Source: Steinernema hermaphroditum
Taxonomy: Eukaryota > Nematoda > Chromadorea > Rhabditida > Steinernematidae
Direction of reading: 5' to 3'
DNA length: 64,000 nucleotides
Assembly: GCA_030435675.1 (NCBI GenBank)
Contig: CM059621.1
Span: 12,028,001-12,092,000, forward strand
Under the pieces are notes generated by a model. That model was not told where the DNA came from. It did no database searches and was given only the letters and a program-made list of their open reading frames with translations. How positions within the stretch are numbered: the first letter of the stretch is position 1; each line of letters begins with the position of its first letter. Shown one piece after another: positions 1 through 13,400 of the stretch. A program made the position numbers and the translations under genes.

Positions 1-335
1 CTTGATCAGTTGACTTCTGGTTGAGATGCTGTTCTATGTATACATAAGCTCTTATAAAAGTTTGATGTTCCCCGGCATAGAATGGGTTTCTCTTGCTTTT
101 CTTTTAACGCAGAATGATCCGCGGTTCTGCAAAGAACTAGTTCGAAAAAATCTGAAAACTGAAGGCTTTTCTTTGGCAGAATTTTTGAATACAACTGAAT
201 ACAGTCTAAATACTCTGACTCAGACCTGTGTTGCGTTTTCTGTTGGTTTACTGTAACAATTAGCATCCATTTATTCCGCTGAGAATTATTCAGAATCTGA
301 AGCTCGGTACGGGTTGAAACTCAACATTAAAATAC

Positions 336-1445
336 TGGGACGTTGACTCATTCTATGAGAGATAAGAGAGTCGTCAGCGACAGATAGTCATTGCAGTAGT
401 GAAAAGTTGACCAGGTACGTATAACAGTGTCATTTTCATAAAAAAACTTTGAGAGAAAAAGTTAAAATTAATGAGACCAACCTGCCTAGTGCTATTGAGA
501 GACATGGAGATGGTTCGTCAAAAATGGAGAATTTGAAGTTTTTAAAATGGCATTGTTGTGATTTTCTTAAAAAAATTGCACCTTTGTTTTAAGACTCATT
601 TTAAAGGAATTACAATTCATACTTATGCGGACGTTATTACACATCTATTGGTAACTTTGCAATGTCACATTTGGTATGGTTATCACTATTTCACTGCCAT
701 TACCGACTAGCACTGCCAGCGATGCTTCCACTTTCACCCATTTTTCTTTCAGAATCAATTGTGGCACTGTCGGTAATTTATTTTTGGCATCGATTTTTTT
801 AAACAACCATCTCTTATCCGAAAATATGACAGAGGTCTTTGTTCTGACCCTGAAATAACTCCAAACACCTTTCTTTGGCACAATTTTTGGTTGTGCTTTG
901 TGACTTCAGGGGATGTTGACTCGTTTTGTGAGAGATCAGTGAGTTGCCAGCAGCAGATAGTCATTGTAGTAATGGAAAGTTGACTAAGAACATAACAGTA
1001 AAAAACTATGATAATGTTCTTTAAAAAAACTATGACAGAAAACGTTAAAATTTATGAGACCAACCTGCCAAGTATGAATCATTGAGAAAAAATGCGTGAT
1101 AAAAGATGGAGAACTTAAAGTTTTTAAAATGGGATTTTTGTGATTTTCTTAGAAGACTTACAACTGTGCTTTAAAACTTCTTTGAAAGAAAACATTAGAA
1201 TTCATAATTATGCGGACGATATCATCTAGCGGTACCTCTGCAATGACCCATTTGGTGCGGTTATCACTATTTCATTGCGGTCACCGACTGGCACTGTCAA
1301 GCCTGCTTCCGCATCCACTTTCACCCATTGTTCTTTCAGAATCAATTGTGGCACTGTCGGTAATTTATTTTTGCCATCCATTTTTTTCAAACATCCAGCT
1401 CTTACGCGAAAATTTGACGAAAGTGTTTGTTTGTGTTTGACCCTG
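336..1445. repeat. Diverged tandem duplication, unit about 575 bp
   Basis: Two copies lie head to tail, about 336-912 and 911-1445. Matching blocks include TTGACTC plus GAGAGAT near 345 and 917, AGATAGTCATTG near 380 and 955, and the long block around 657-830 repeated at 1235-1410, which contains the identical string AATTGTGGCACTGTCGGTAA. The copies differ by scattered substitutions and small indels. I see no coding frame conserved between them, so this looks like a non-coding segmental duplication. Confidence 0.8.
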
Positions 1446-1941
1446 TTCGGGCAACATTTCTATTCACTCCTGATAAGTTCCAGTGAACTAACGACTTATT
1501 CCAGTTAATTTTCTCGTTTCAATTTTGGCAGCATTCACTGTATCATCATTCGGAAAACGTGATTTTCACTATTTTTCTTTGCATTTCTCGCTCACCAAAG
1601 CGTCTTCTCGTCGACCATGACTGTGTTCTCTTTGTCACACTCCTCTTTTTCTCCGTTAATACTCGACATTGAAACGTTTTTCTCGTCATCCTTTCCGTCC
1701 GCATATCCCGCAAATCCCTTCGAAGCCCCCACATAACCATATTGTTTCGGTCGGCGTTTCATCGGCCGCGAAGAGAAGACAGGCTTGAAGACCGGTTGTC
1801 AACAGCCGCCACCGCTAATCCGCTCGAGTCGCGCGCTTTTTTATCCACAAAGTCGTCATCGAAGCGCTCACTGCCTAAACTGTTTGGAATTGTTGTTTGG
1901 AAAGCGCTTCTTTGTGTTTATGCCAGGCGCTGACTCACATT

Positions 1942-2156
1942 TCAGAGGGGCACGCGTGCGCGAAAGAGGCGCCGATGAGTGGCGTTCGGGGGCATTGGGG
2001 GCACGGGGTCGTGGCTGGGGACATCGGCTGGGGCGACGACCTTGGACAGACTGCCACCGACCGACCGGTGGAGGTATCGATCGATCTGGGTGGCGTTCTC
2101 CAGGCCGGCGAGGTATTTGGCGAAGGTGGGCGACGACCGTCGCGGTATGCGCGCAC
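1942..2156 (-). CDS. Candidate coding exon, unidentified protein
   Basis: This GC-rich island has, on the minus strand, a frame whose third codon positions are strongly C/G biased (for example ACC TTC GCC and CTG GAG AAC GCC ACC). It encodes a stretch containing FAKYLAGLENATQIDRYL and then a Pro-rich tail, ending with TGA at 1942-1944. A possible acceptor (CACGAAG) lies at the 5' end. A strong donor-like GTGAGT follows a few bases after the stop, which is odd for a terminal exon: either this is a stop followed by a 3' UTR intron, or I have the frame wrong. No neighbouring exon was found, and I do not recognise the protein. Confidence 0.3.
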
Positions 2157-3394
2157 CTTCGTGTGAAACGATATTTTTTGCGTGTTCTGTTTGTCTTCTG
2201 CTGATAAGGCAGATGCCGATCGTGTGGACTGTGGCGCTTTTTGGCGTGTTGTTTTGCTGCGTGTAATGGCTCCTCCGCTGAGACAAAACACCTGTCGCTG
2301 TGGACTATGCACGTGTGTGTAAGACGATCGATAGAATGCGGAAATTGCACGACTCTCCTGTTGTGTCTTGTGAATTTTCCTGCTTAGAAACGTCTCTTAA
2401 TTTTTGGAACTCGTTACTTGCTGAGCGATAGTTCACACCCAAACAGCTGGTGTTGTTTTTCCGTGTATTTTCGTGTAATTTTTCTATTTGCGTCATAGAA
2501 AGTCTCGTCTATGTGAAATGTCTCCGAAAAAGAGATGTCTGATGCTCGGAGCAAAATCCACGATCCGCTGGCTCCGTTTTTCTATGAACAACGAAATATG
2601 TAGTGTAGTGTAGTGAATCACAATTTTTGAATGCGTCATTTAGAAACATTTTTATCTGTATTTTCTTCACCGCCTCTGTCTATGTTTTCACATTTTGTGT
2701 ATTTAAAATAGATCACGGGGGAAATAAACCATTCCACTGTCCAACCGATTTCAATTAGGCTAGAAAGGAAGAAAGCCGTCAAACATCGTTGTTTTTGATC
2801 TTGTTTTTATTATCGTCTAGTACAAAACGGGGTACTATTTGCTTTTGCTTTTTTCCTGAATGCCACTGGTTCTATTCTATTCATATTTTGAAAATCGAAA
2901 ATGGAAACAACCAAATAGTTTGTGATGTGTTTGGAATTCACATCTTCTGAGTCACTGCACGTTTATCGCAATCCAAATGTAAATTTATGTTGACTTAACC
3001 TATGTGACCATGTAGTGGAGTGAATGTGTTTACTTTCTTCGCGATTTCTGTAGTAAACGATGCATACGATTCAATATTTACGACTATGGGTTGGTGCCTC
3101 TGGCAGTGTCGGCCTTTAGATGGTGATTTTACAGTGTATAAGGTAAAGTTGCAGGTTTATAGAGCCCATGCCCATGTTCTATACCAACCCCTATTGGCAT
3201 GGTTTTCGCCAAATTTTTAAATTAAATCTAAAATTAAATTTACATTTAATTAATTTTTGATTGGGCATCGTTAGTAAGTTGATCATTGACGCTTTTACAT
3301 TTTTATACAAATTGGAGGTTTTGATTTCCGTGAATCCTTACTGCAATAATCACTCAGAATTGACTCTTGACTTGACAAACTTGTCAACTTGACC

Positions 3395-3752
3395 TTATAC
3401 ACTTGCAGTCAAATTTTCGACCTCTTGAGTCTTATTTTATACGCTTTCCACTGATTTTGTTCTGAATGGAAAGGGACAGTGTGGATTAGTTAAAGCCACG
3501 AGAGGCCTACATGTCTTGCGAAGATGACCGCCTTGGTTTAAAAATGTAGGCTGTTGTAGAGATGAATATACGGAAACTCTTTACGGTTGGGAGCGGTGTG
3601 ACTTTCTGGGTCATTTTATGACATTTTGCCTCTATTTTGTTAAACTAGAAACAAACATTGTGAAGTCTTTATGAGGGCATAGTAGTTGCGAGTGTCGCCC
3701 ACATGGAGCATGTCCCCATAGTTAATTTCATTTAGCAGTTTAGACCCAACGA
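3395..3752. mobile_element. Degenerate copy of a mariner-type MITE
   Basis: This is the most decayed of three related copies in the window (others at 21531-21905 and 49686-50118). Shared blocks in the same order are ATTTTCGACCTCTT, GGGTCATTTT followed by CATTTTGCCTCT, and GGCATAGTAGTTGCGAG followed by TGTCCCC. The right end shows an eroded AACCCAA terminal motif near 3750; the left terminal repeat is no longer visible. It has no coding capacity. Confidence 0.6.
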
Positions 3753-6700
3753 TGTACGTGATAAAATGGCTTTTAAGCGTGTCCTAATGACAAGTTCCTG
3801 CGTTAATTAGCCTCATCCTTGCCACAACATGCTTGTTCAAAGGTATCATGTAAGCACGCGAATAACAACATTCCAACGATCAGAGATTCGAGACCAAAAA
3901 CAAGGGGAAATTAATTCCTCCGCCGCCCGCACCCACTGATCCCTCCCTCCATTCACTCACTCTGCTCGTATAGTTTGTTATTGTGTCCTCGGCATGCATA
4001 TAATTCGCGTCGTCATCTTCATTCGCCTCAATCATCCAATGTTTCGCCTCCGATCGCCCCCTCGACCGGGGCGCTGTAAAGCATCTCATTTCCACCGAAA
4101 CGACTCAAACGACCGAAACGCGTCGTCTAACGGATTTCGACGTTTTTTGGCGCGCGATAAATCCGAACAATCCCATTACGTGCGCTCGCACTTCGATGAT
4201 TCTCAAAGATAATGCCGAATTGACCTCGAAAAACTGCAAATTTCTGTCGAAAAAAACGCTGTCGGGAGCGTTGTTCGCGGTTGCACGGCCGCTTGAAACG
4301 TCGCTCGTCTCCAACTTCTTCTTCTCGTCGTCTGTTTGCGCAACAGCTGATCGGCGGGAGAGGAGTTTCCCGTCACCTGTCCGTCGCCGCTTCCGAAGAG
4401 ACGATTGCAAAACGCTTTGGCTTTGTTTGTTTTCCACTGAACTAATGGTTTCAGGCGAGCGGACGTGACGCGCGCCTCGAATGTGCAAGTCTGTGGTCCC
4501 GTTTTCTCTCCTGGGGCGACCGAATCGGCGTGCAAACGATCTTCTCGAGATGACACTTCGAGATCGCCGTGGAGAAGTGACAGATGGCGACGTTTTCGGG
4601 GCCGTATGAATATTTTAGTGTGCGTTGACGCAATTGTGGAGGTGCTGATTGGGAATTTATGGGATTAGGTGGGAAGGCAAGAAGTGACGACGATGGAGTG
4701 GGTGTTCTTCGGCCTCAGTCGTAAATTCCAAGCTGAGGACAATGCTCTGTGCATCTGAATTCTTATCTCCCAATTCCGACCCCTATGCGCTTATATGAAA
4801 GGAGACGCTTTTAAAGAATTAAGCCCAGAAAGTCATTCAGCTTATATGTACACTTGACCATCTAAACACCCTTTGAAAGTAACGTTCGAATGACTACAGT
4901 CAATTTTGGCAGTGCGTGGTAGAGCTAAGGATCCTCGACTCTCTTCGCTTTTTTTTCCCGTTTTGCATCCCGAGATGAACCAACACTCCTTTCCGTAGCT
5001 TCTTTTTGTAAATTTACATCTCCGTGAACACTTCTTCTCATGGCATTTCCAATGAACATTTCGGCTGTTTAAGTTTTTAGATGAATTAGACGGTCTCTAC
5101 TTTAAGTGCGTGGGGTGACGTCTGTGTTCATACGCGTTCACGCATGACGTCCATTGCAGTGTTCTTGTAATTATAGTGTCGCTTTGTGGTTGACGTAAAT
5201 CCACACACCCTCAGACCCATAAATGTGAAACTAATTGTATTATTCAATTATTTGTGACGTTCGTTGTCGCGACATTTACCCGATTTGGAACAATTGTTAT
5301 TTGAATTAATTCAGTCCTTCAGACCACACGCCTTTTTTCTGTGTGACCATATGTTCTGACGAGAACATACATGTCTTGTTGCTTGAGTCGCAACTTTGTT
5401 TCATATCATAGAAGGTCGATCCTGGTGTTTGTAACAAACATTGCCAACATTTTGTGAGAATGTTCAATTTTAAAGGTTTTTAATGCGTCAACCTATGGGC
5501 CTATTTTAGAAAACCTTTTTTTATTTCATTGTCATACGTTTCATGCGTCAACCTACAGACCTCATGAGCGCCAAAAGCATATCTTAGAACTTTCATCTAT
5601 ATATTTAGCAGAAAAACATCCTTGTCCATACAACGGTATCTTGACGTTGCCTCTGTTCATGTCGCCGCGCAAGGCCCCTCTTGAAGGTGTGTTTACAGGA
5701 ATGCGCACGTACCTTCATGTACATGAATTCTTCGCTCGCTGTCATTCGTTCATGACGTCATGACTCACACTGCGAGAATCGACCCTTTCCCAGTGTGACT
5801 CATTTTACAGCAGTTTCAGGACACACCTGTTTTTGGTACTTAAAGGACATTGACTTGGTCATGTTGAACGTCTTCTCGACTTTCAGTTAGACTTTAAAGA
5901 GTGACTATTTCACAAGGAGTATTTCGGGTTTGATTTCATTAGTTTACAATTTTTTTACATTTTCGTGTAATTGATGATGTCGTCAACGTCTCTAAGTGAA
6001 TAAATCCTTAAATTAGATGTCCAATTTTGATTAGTCTTTTAGTGATGAGCTTTCTTAATTAATTTTAAAGTTCCGGCGAAACAGAAGATCCGGTGAGAAC
6101 TAATTTACCGACAGACACGTGAACTACATCTGCTGAAATCGAGATTTTTTGGTGATCGCTAATACTTTGGGGGATAAACAGAGAAATATTGCAAATATGA
6201 TTATTTAAACTCAGAAAATTTCGTTTTTGCCTAGGATTTTCATGATTAAATCCAGCTCCAATTGACGTTATGAAAGCTATTTTTGAAGGAAGAGTGTTTC
6301 ATTGCATAATCTTTGACAGATATTCGTGATGATGAACTTTGATGTGACCTTATCCTGACCGAATACTGTTGGCAAAGTCATGTTGGTGATTTTTGAGTAC
6401 AAGACACAGATCCTGAATTCAACATAAAATAAGCGTAGAGCGCTACGATCGAAGGTTTTCTACAACATTAAGGCGCCCAAAAAATCTATGCATATGTACA
6501 ACCATGATGTCCGCTCAGATGATTGGTAACTAATGAACTTATACGTTGTCTTAGTGACCGCGAAGTTCAAATGTCTGCAACGAAAGCCGGATCTCTGAAG
6601 ATCCGTTCCGGTTTGAAAGCCACCTTATCAATTCGCGGCATCTCTCACCCTTTTTTTACATCTCCGCCCTTGAATCGTGATACCTCCGGCGGCTACCATC

Positions 6701-7384
6701 GGCGATTCTGACGTCTCCGTCGCCGTCGCGTGTCTGTCAAAACATCGCGCGGCCCCTCCACCGTCGAACGACGACCGAAGACTTCGAATCACAACATGAT
6801 TTATCGCTTTGTGACACGTCGTTCCGTTTCCGTTTCGCGCAAATTCGCGCTTTCCGCCGAAGAAGGAATCCCCGCAAGGGTCAATTCATTTCGGCGACGC
6901 GAAGGACGTCGAGTATTCTCGCGCGTTTGACCCCGCGAGATGGGAGTGAAACCGTTTTCGACCACACTTCCGAATCGATGAAAAAATTGGATTCGCGCGA
7001 GAGCTGACGTAACAATGGTGGAGCGTAAATTGTCGCTGACAGATTCGATCTTTTGTCGAGGGTGGGGCGAATGCGATTTTGCGAATAATTACAAATTTTG
7101 GAATCGAAATGCGCGCGGATTTTAATTTATATCTTATGGGCATTCTTGGAATGTTGAGCATTTCCGTGTTACAATGTATTGAAACGCTCCATTGATATAT
7201 CATCATTTTGCATCATTGTTGTCCATTTCGCGATTCTACTGGATTTCTCGTTTTACAAAAATGGCAAACGATGGAACTCGAACAAAAATCGAACTCAATT
7301 TACCCGCCGTCAGGTTCCCCACTCAGGCTCTCTTTAAGATGATCCAAGATGATTTTCCAGTCGAACGGCATTCATCTTACCAAA

Positions 7385-8265
7385 AATCTGATATTAATCT
7401 TCCACTAAAGCTGAAAATCTCTTTTGTGTTTTAAATAACTACTTTGCACTTTAGTACATCTTCATTTAGAATCCATGTAATCTAACAGGCTTTGCTGAGT
7501 GCATATTTTGCCAGAACAGTGCGGTTTGGAGAATTCCACTTGCGAGCATGTAATTCAATGGAACAATCTTGAACAATTACGCAAGCTGGGAGGTACTCAA
7601 ACTATGTTGCGGAAAAGATGGTTGACAAATTCTTCTTTATTACACTATGTACATATACCCTTCTAATTACTTAGTTAGGTAAGCCGGGTGGTAGACAAAC
7701 ACCGCTTAGTTCAACTACCATTCACTTGGGTAGAAGATCGGTTCGGATACTCTTCGGATCTTCACAATGAATGCTCTGCTAATTAACCAACAATTTAAAA
7801 AAGGAAGCGTTCCTGTGTAAGTTATATTATTTATTTTTTTATTTACATCATGTGAAGCCGCCCTTTTTCTTTTTTGCCCATTTAGCGAATTTCGCCCATT
7901 TAGCAGTTTATGAAAATGGCACAATCGTGTTACATATTCATCTACATTTATTTTAGAAAACTGTGATATTAATCCTTAAGCTGAAACCTCTTTGTGAAAA
8001 TCTTTTTTTAGTGAGTAACTGACTTGCACTTTAGTACATCTTCACTAAGAATCAATTTAATTTAGCATTTAAGTGCATCTTTTTGAGTACCACTCAGATT
8101 AGTGCGGTTTGGATAATTGAGCTTCGAAGGATGCGCTAAACAAGAAGTGAGTCCGCAATCCAATGGATCTGAACTTATAAACCTTAAAAGCTCAACTGTT
8201 AAGCACTGGGAGAAAAGATTTTTTTAAACTGATGGCTCACAGATTCTTTTTCACTTCTTCGCTTA
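7385..8265. repeat. Second diverged tandem duplication, offset about 575 bp
   Basis: The segment around 7385-7655 is repeated at about 7960-8265. Anchors are GATATTAATC followed by AAGCTGAAA, the near-identical TGCACTTTAGTACATCTTCA, AGTGCGGTTTGGA, and GAAAAGAT near the end of each copy. It is non-coding and strongly diverged. Confidence 0.6.
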
Positions 8266-10477
8266 TCAAGGAAAGACATTTCACCACAAAATCGATAACG
8301 GCGGCTTGTGAACTGTAATTTGATGGGCTGTTACAAAAATATATAGTGACAGGTATGATCGACGACCTCTGTGAAATATTTCTGTAGCAACACAGCCAAC
8401 ACAGATCATAAGTTTCGGTGATTCACGTCGAACAAAGTTCGTCTTGATTGTAAGGTCATGCATCAGGATTCCTGGCATCGACATATTTTCAAAATTCGTC
8501 ATGACTGCTGGGCTGGTGAAGTGTTGTTATAGGATTAGATTTAAAAAAAGTTACGCTTAGAAGTGGACTGGAATCCAATCATTCCTTAGAATCTGGAATT
8601 CTATGTGTTCTTATAGGTGACTTATGGGTACTGTACTTCATTATAGGGTTGGATCAGTGGGAAATATTCGTTATCGACCTTCCTTCCCATCAATGAATCG
8701 GTTAATCGTAAGCGTATCACGAAAAATATTCCAAGGTTAAGTCGCTCATTAGCGGGTTACGCGATCGACATAACCGTCATTCCTCCGCATAAAGGCATAA
8801 TAAAAATTTCGAAAACCGACCTTGAATACCGGTTTCCCTCCGTTCCTCCGTAGGTTCTCATTGTCACCATACAATAACTAATCGTTAGCAAACAATAGCC
8901 CCGTCTCGTCGGCGGCTTCTCATCGATTCGCCCATTTTTTGCCCTCCATCACCTGACAAGTGTCGCCTCCGGCGACGGCTTCGATGACGCGCTTCCCGAT
9001 TTGCATAATAGACGCGTTAGGCAGTTACTGTTCGGGTGTAATCCGCTTTCCCGTTCCCCCGGGAGATCGTTTTTGGCTGGTTGAGTGAAGTGGCCGAGTG
9101 GACTTGTTCTTTCGTCCGCCCGACGGTCGTTAGAAACTCAATTTGCCGTTTCGCGATCGATTCTCGCGGATGACCGGCGAACGACGCGCGAAACGCGCAG
9201 TCCGAACGAACTGGTTCGGTTTCGCCGTCTTTCGCCGCCGCCGACGTCTGTCGTCTGATAATTACTGGAACCGAAGACGCCGCCGGGCGTCGAGGCGTTC
9301 CCCTTTGTCACTTCGGCTTTTACTCAAATCTCCAAACGACCGTTTCGGCATTCGCAGCATTAATTGCGTGCGGTCTCGGTGTTTGTTGAGGGTCTCCTGT
9401 GGATCTGTGAATACCATTCTCTTTCTTCAAAATACTCTTCTATTAATCGGCTTTAAAGAAAACTTCAATGGTGTTTTCAGTTAAAGCAGGCAGTATTCCG
9501 CTCCTATAATTTGTTATTATTCGAAAAGGATAAATAGGTACTTAGCTATTGGGAAATGAGTCTTTTTCTGAAGTTTCTCGAAATGGGCTCATCAGTGAGA
9601 GAACTGGCGCCGAAAAAAAGTTAGAATTGACGGCGCACTCTCGCTCTCACAACTCGACGTCTTTTCGTTCTTTTTTTCGGCTTTGTATTAGCGAGGAAAC
9701 GGGAAAAAAGGAGCGCCTTTTAGCGTTCATCTCCACACTAAAGGCACTATTTATTTTCCGAAAAGTCAAGCATAACCATTTCCATTAGCACTTCCGTTGA
9801 CACGCCAGAATTTCTCTCTCCAAGTGATCTCTGGTTGTTATATAATGTGCAGAAGCTTCCTGGTGTTCCTTAGCGCCCATTTCATTCCGTTCGCCGGCTG
9901 TTCCCACACTAAAGGCTCGTGACGTCTTTTTTGTCTTGAACTTGTTCCTCTTCCTGTGTTCTATTCTTAACTTCAATACACTTAGGATCATGCATTCGTA
10001 CCGCTTTTCTATTTCTTTCGTTCTCCGGCTTCCTTTTCGCTGAATCACTTGCATGTGGACAGAAAGCGCCTTTCACTGCTGCTTTACAGCATCCGAAAAA
10101 AAGCAAAGCGCAAACATATCATAATCGTGTCGCGCCGCCATAAACGTGCTCGAGCTCTACCGCGCTTCTTTCCTTCACTTCCTCATGCCCAACCTCTACA
10201 GGTTCGCCCAAACGCCTACGACCACCCACGTCGACTGACTCCGAATCAGCCGTCGTCGAAGCGCCTCGATTACCGTAACGATGCCGAGCAATGTCGTTTG
10301 GTATTCAAATTGATTTCGGCTGAACGTGAGCGTCGACGAAAACAAAACTTCTGCGACTCTCCTCAAACTCTATTTTCTCTTTTCTCGTCATCTCCACGAC
10401 TCATCAACATCGGAAATCCGAAACACTACACGTTCTGCTGATAGTCGCCCTCTATTTTCTATTTGTCCTCCGCTGCG

Positions 10478-13400
10478 ATGTCGGGTGCGAAGTACTGGGG
10501 CGACGAGAAGCATGCCGACGCCGTCTACGCGGTTTATCTCAGGAAAGTGCGTTATGTGCCCCCTCTCGGATACGATGGATTGCCGGTGAGTCGTCTTTAT
10601 GTGTAAAATGGAGATATGTTTTCAAATCTGCAATAATATTTCTGAAACTTAGAGCCCCTTTTAAAAAAGTGTATGTAAACGATGCACATTTCAAACACAA
10701 CAAGTCAGCTTTTGCTGGCCTGGTTCATTCCTTGCGGGATGACCACCGGAGATCTCAACCGTCCCCTACTGCTTTCAACCGTCCGCTCGAAATCCTTTCA
10801 GTATCCCGAGGAGACCGTTGAAAGCAGTAGGGGGATCCGGTAATTAAAATCCTCAAAAATCCTTAACCATTATTTTCAAACAAACAATAGCTGCGGAGCC
10901 GGATATAGGCCTTCCGGTAGGGGAGGTCTAGATTCGCATTTAGTTGTTTAGTTCCTTCGCGACCAGAGGGTGACAACCTCAATTTCGACGCCAACGTCAC
11001 CGCCAAGGTTATTGTTTTGTTTTGTGCAGTAAATTAAATTTATTGCCCTGGCTTAGGCGAGAATGACACAAAGTCTCACCGTGTTGTGGAATGTCAACTG
11101 TCCGCTGAAGCCTTTTAACTATTAAGCTCGTTTGATCCGCCAGTTGACGTTATGAAATAAGAAAGCAGGCTTCGCTATATTCAGAAACGAAATGGGCACA
11201 ACCTAACTGGTGTCTTGATGAGAAATGATACACCGTTAACACTCCCTACTAGAGTTGTCATCGGGCGAACCCGAAAATCCGCATTTTTTGCAATACGGAC
11301 CAATTTTGAAGTCCAGTCTAGAAACTTCCAAGTGCGCTGGATTCGAACCAACGTCGCGGGCCAGCACAATCAAAAAACTTGGACGAACAACGAAGAAATC
11401 CATTCAAAAATTTTTGGGTTCAGATTTTCGGGTTCGGGTTCGGATTTTTCGGGTTTCATCCCTAATTGGACCTTGTTTTGCTGCGCGGTCAAATGTTTTT
11501 GATTGTGCTGGGCACCGACGTTGGGACGAACCCAGCGCACTTGGAAATTTCTCGATCGGACTTCAAAATTTGTCCGTACTGCAAAAAATGCGGATTTTTG
11601 GGTTCGACCCGATGACAACTCTACTCCCTACCGTGTTATGGAATAGTAGGACTACAGAGTGAATAATATATTCACGTCAAAATGTAAAAACAAAACTTGT
11701 TGACGTCGACAGGCCGTATCGCTGGAGGTGTCGGATTTGGGGTTACCCAATACTTTGATAGCCTTTGAATGTCACTGAGACAAAACTTGTATTTTTACCA
11801 TCTTCTGGTCTATTTTTGTCCTATCCTAATCACTCTCCAAGAAACTCGTTCTTTGTGCCTTCTGACCGCACTTTCATCTTTCACAATCTCCTTTCTCCCC
11901 GAAATCCATCAAAGACAAAACCAGAATCGGAGTAATCTCGTTGTTTTCGCGTAGTATCTGTCGTCTTCGTCCCAAAAATAAACAAATCACCGCCGCGATG
12001 GCGACGACAACGCACTTTTCTGAAGAAGGTGACGACGGTGGACAACGCGATCTCGCCGAGAAGTGCCAGCCGTCGCGTCGCTCGCGCCATCCATCACTGA
12101 TTTCGCGTTGTTATCACCTTTCGATCAGCGGGAAACACAAAAGAGGGTGTCGGGGCGCGCGAGTCGCCATATTTTCGCGCATATTCTTCGACCTTTAATG
12201 AATGTCCGCCTCTGTAAAGGTGAGTTCCTGGTTTCCTGATGTAAATCTGATTTTATTGCCTAGCATCTTGCGCTAATCATCTTATCACTTATCAGGCGCC
12301 AAGATATTAAAATGTTCATTTTGAAAGTACTTTGGCTCAGGTGCTAAGAAATTTTAAGATGAACCACGACGGAAACAGTGTGTCCTTATCTTTTTTAACT
12401 TATTCCGCTTAGTTGTTCTCAGATTTTGCCAAAAATCTTTACAGGTGTCTCTTAAGCAAGAGCCTGCCAAAAGCCTTAAGCAACCATAAGCCCTTGGCTA
12501 ATATTACATTCCATACATGATTTCTGTGCTCTATTTACACTGCTGAATTATAACACAATGGTGTCAGAGAGTTAACGTTGCATGTAATAACATTTTAAAT
12601 ACTTGGCACTTCTGTTTACATGGGAACCAAAGAGGCAAAATTACAGTGAAAATTGTTCTTGGCCGTCGCTGTTGACACAATGATCGCCCCGGCTCACAAA
12701 AGGCCTGGAACAAAGGAACTGTAGTTCCAACGTCTTTATGAGTCAAATCGAAACTTTTCGTAATGTTCAGAAGAAATACAGAACTAATAATCCACCCCAA
12801 CATTAATTTGATTAAGTTTGATTAATTAATGATCTGAAATGATTATCTTCTTAGCTATCTTAAGAAACAGCAGTCTAAATTAAATAACGGTTGCCCAAAA
12901 AGTAGGAGGTCTAGGAATTTTACAGGGGCCTCACCTAAATTCTTTAGCTGGAGCCTTAAGCCAGAACCTAAGATAAGCTTAGCTATCAGAGGATGCGCGA
13001 AGAATACGGGTCTTACAAGCCCTACAAGTTTCACTAGGAAAAACTGAAGGTTGCGATGCCAATCCTATGTCTAAAGCAGTGCGACAGCTCCTGTGAAACT
13101 TGAACTAGATCAGATTTGGAGATGTTTTTCATCAAAAATTTCAAGATGTTTGATGGTTGGCGCCTTCAGCTGGAGCCTAAAATGTTTGTGGTTGCCAAAG
13201 ATATTTACTCCTCCAGCACAACAACATCTTGAAATTAAGCCAATTTCGATCCAGTTACCTTCGTGGCCGCGCGACTCCTTCGCAGTAATTCGCATTACTC
13301 CAACTGACAAACACCGGCGACAGTTCGTAAATAACGGCACCAAGGCGACCGTGCATTATGAAACCCACGCAGTTTATTATCGACAGTCAAATACGCTGAC

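Larger units (their letters stand above)
2157..10477. other. Long stretch without an assembled gene, GC-rich islands in AT-rich DNA
   Basis: I find no exon chain here on either strand. GC-rich islands at about 3.9-4.67, 6.54-7.08, 8.88-9.37 and 10.0-10.48 kb alternate with AT-rich sequence. They contain CpG-rich short frames without convincing codon bias or splice borders. Given the large rgl-1-like gene downstream with at least two first exons, these islands could be promoters or non-coding first exons; that is inference. The stretch also holds a degenerate mobile-element copy near 3.4-3.75 kb and a diverged duplication near 7.4-8.3 kb, listed separately. Confidence 0.5.

Noticed and set aside
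12001..12197. Third alternative first exon of the RalGEF
   Set aside because: The frame ([13 protein letters not shown]...) ends in a stop before the good donor at 12218, and the short ATG next to the donor leaves the wrong phase for exon 2. It could only be a non-coding exon.
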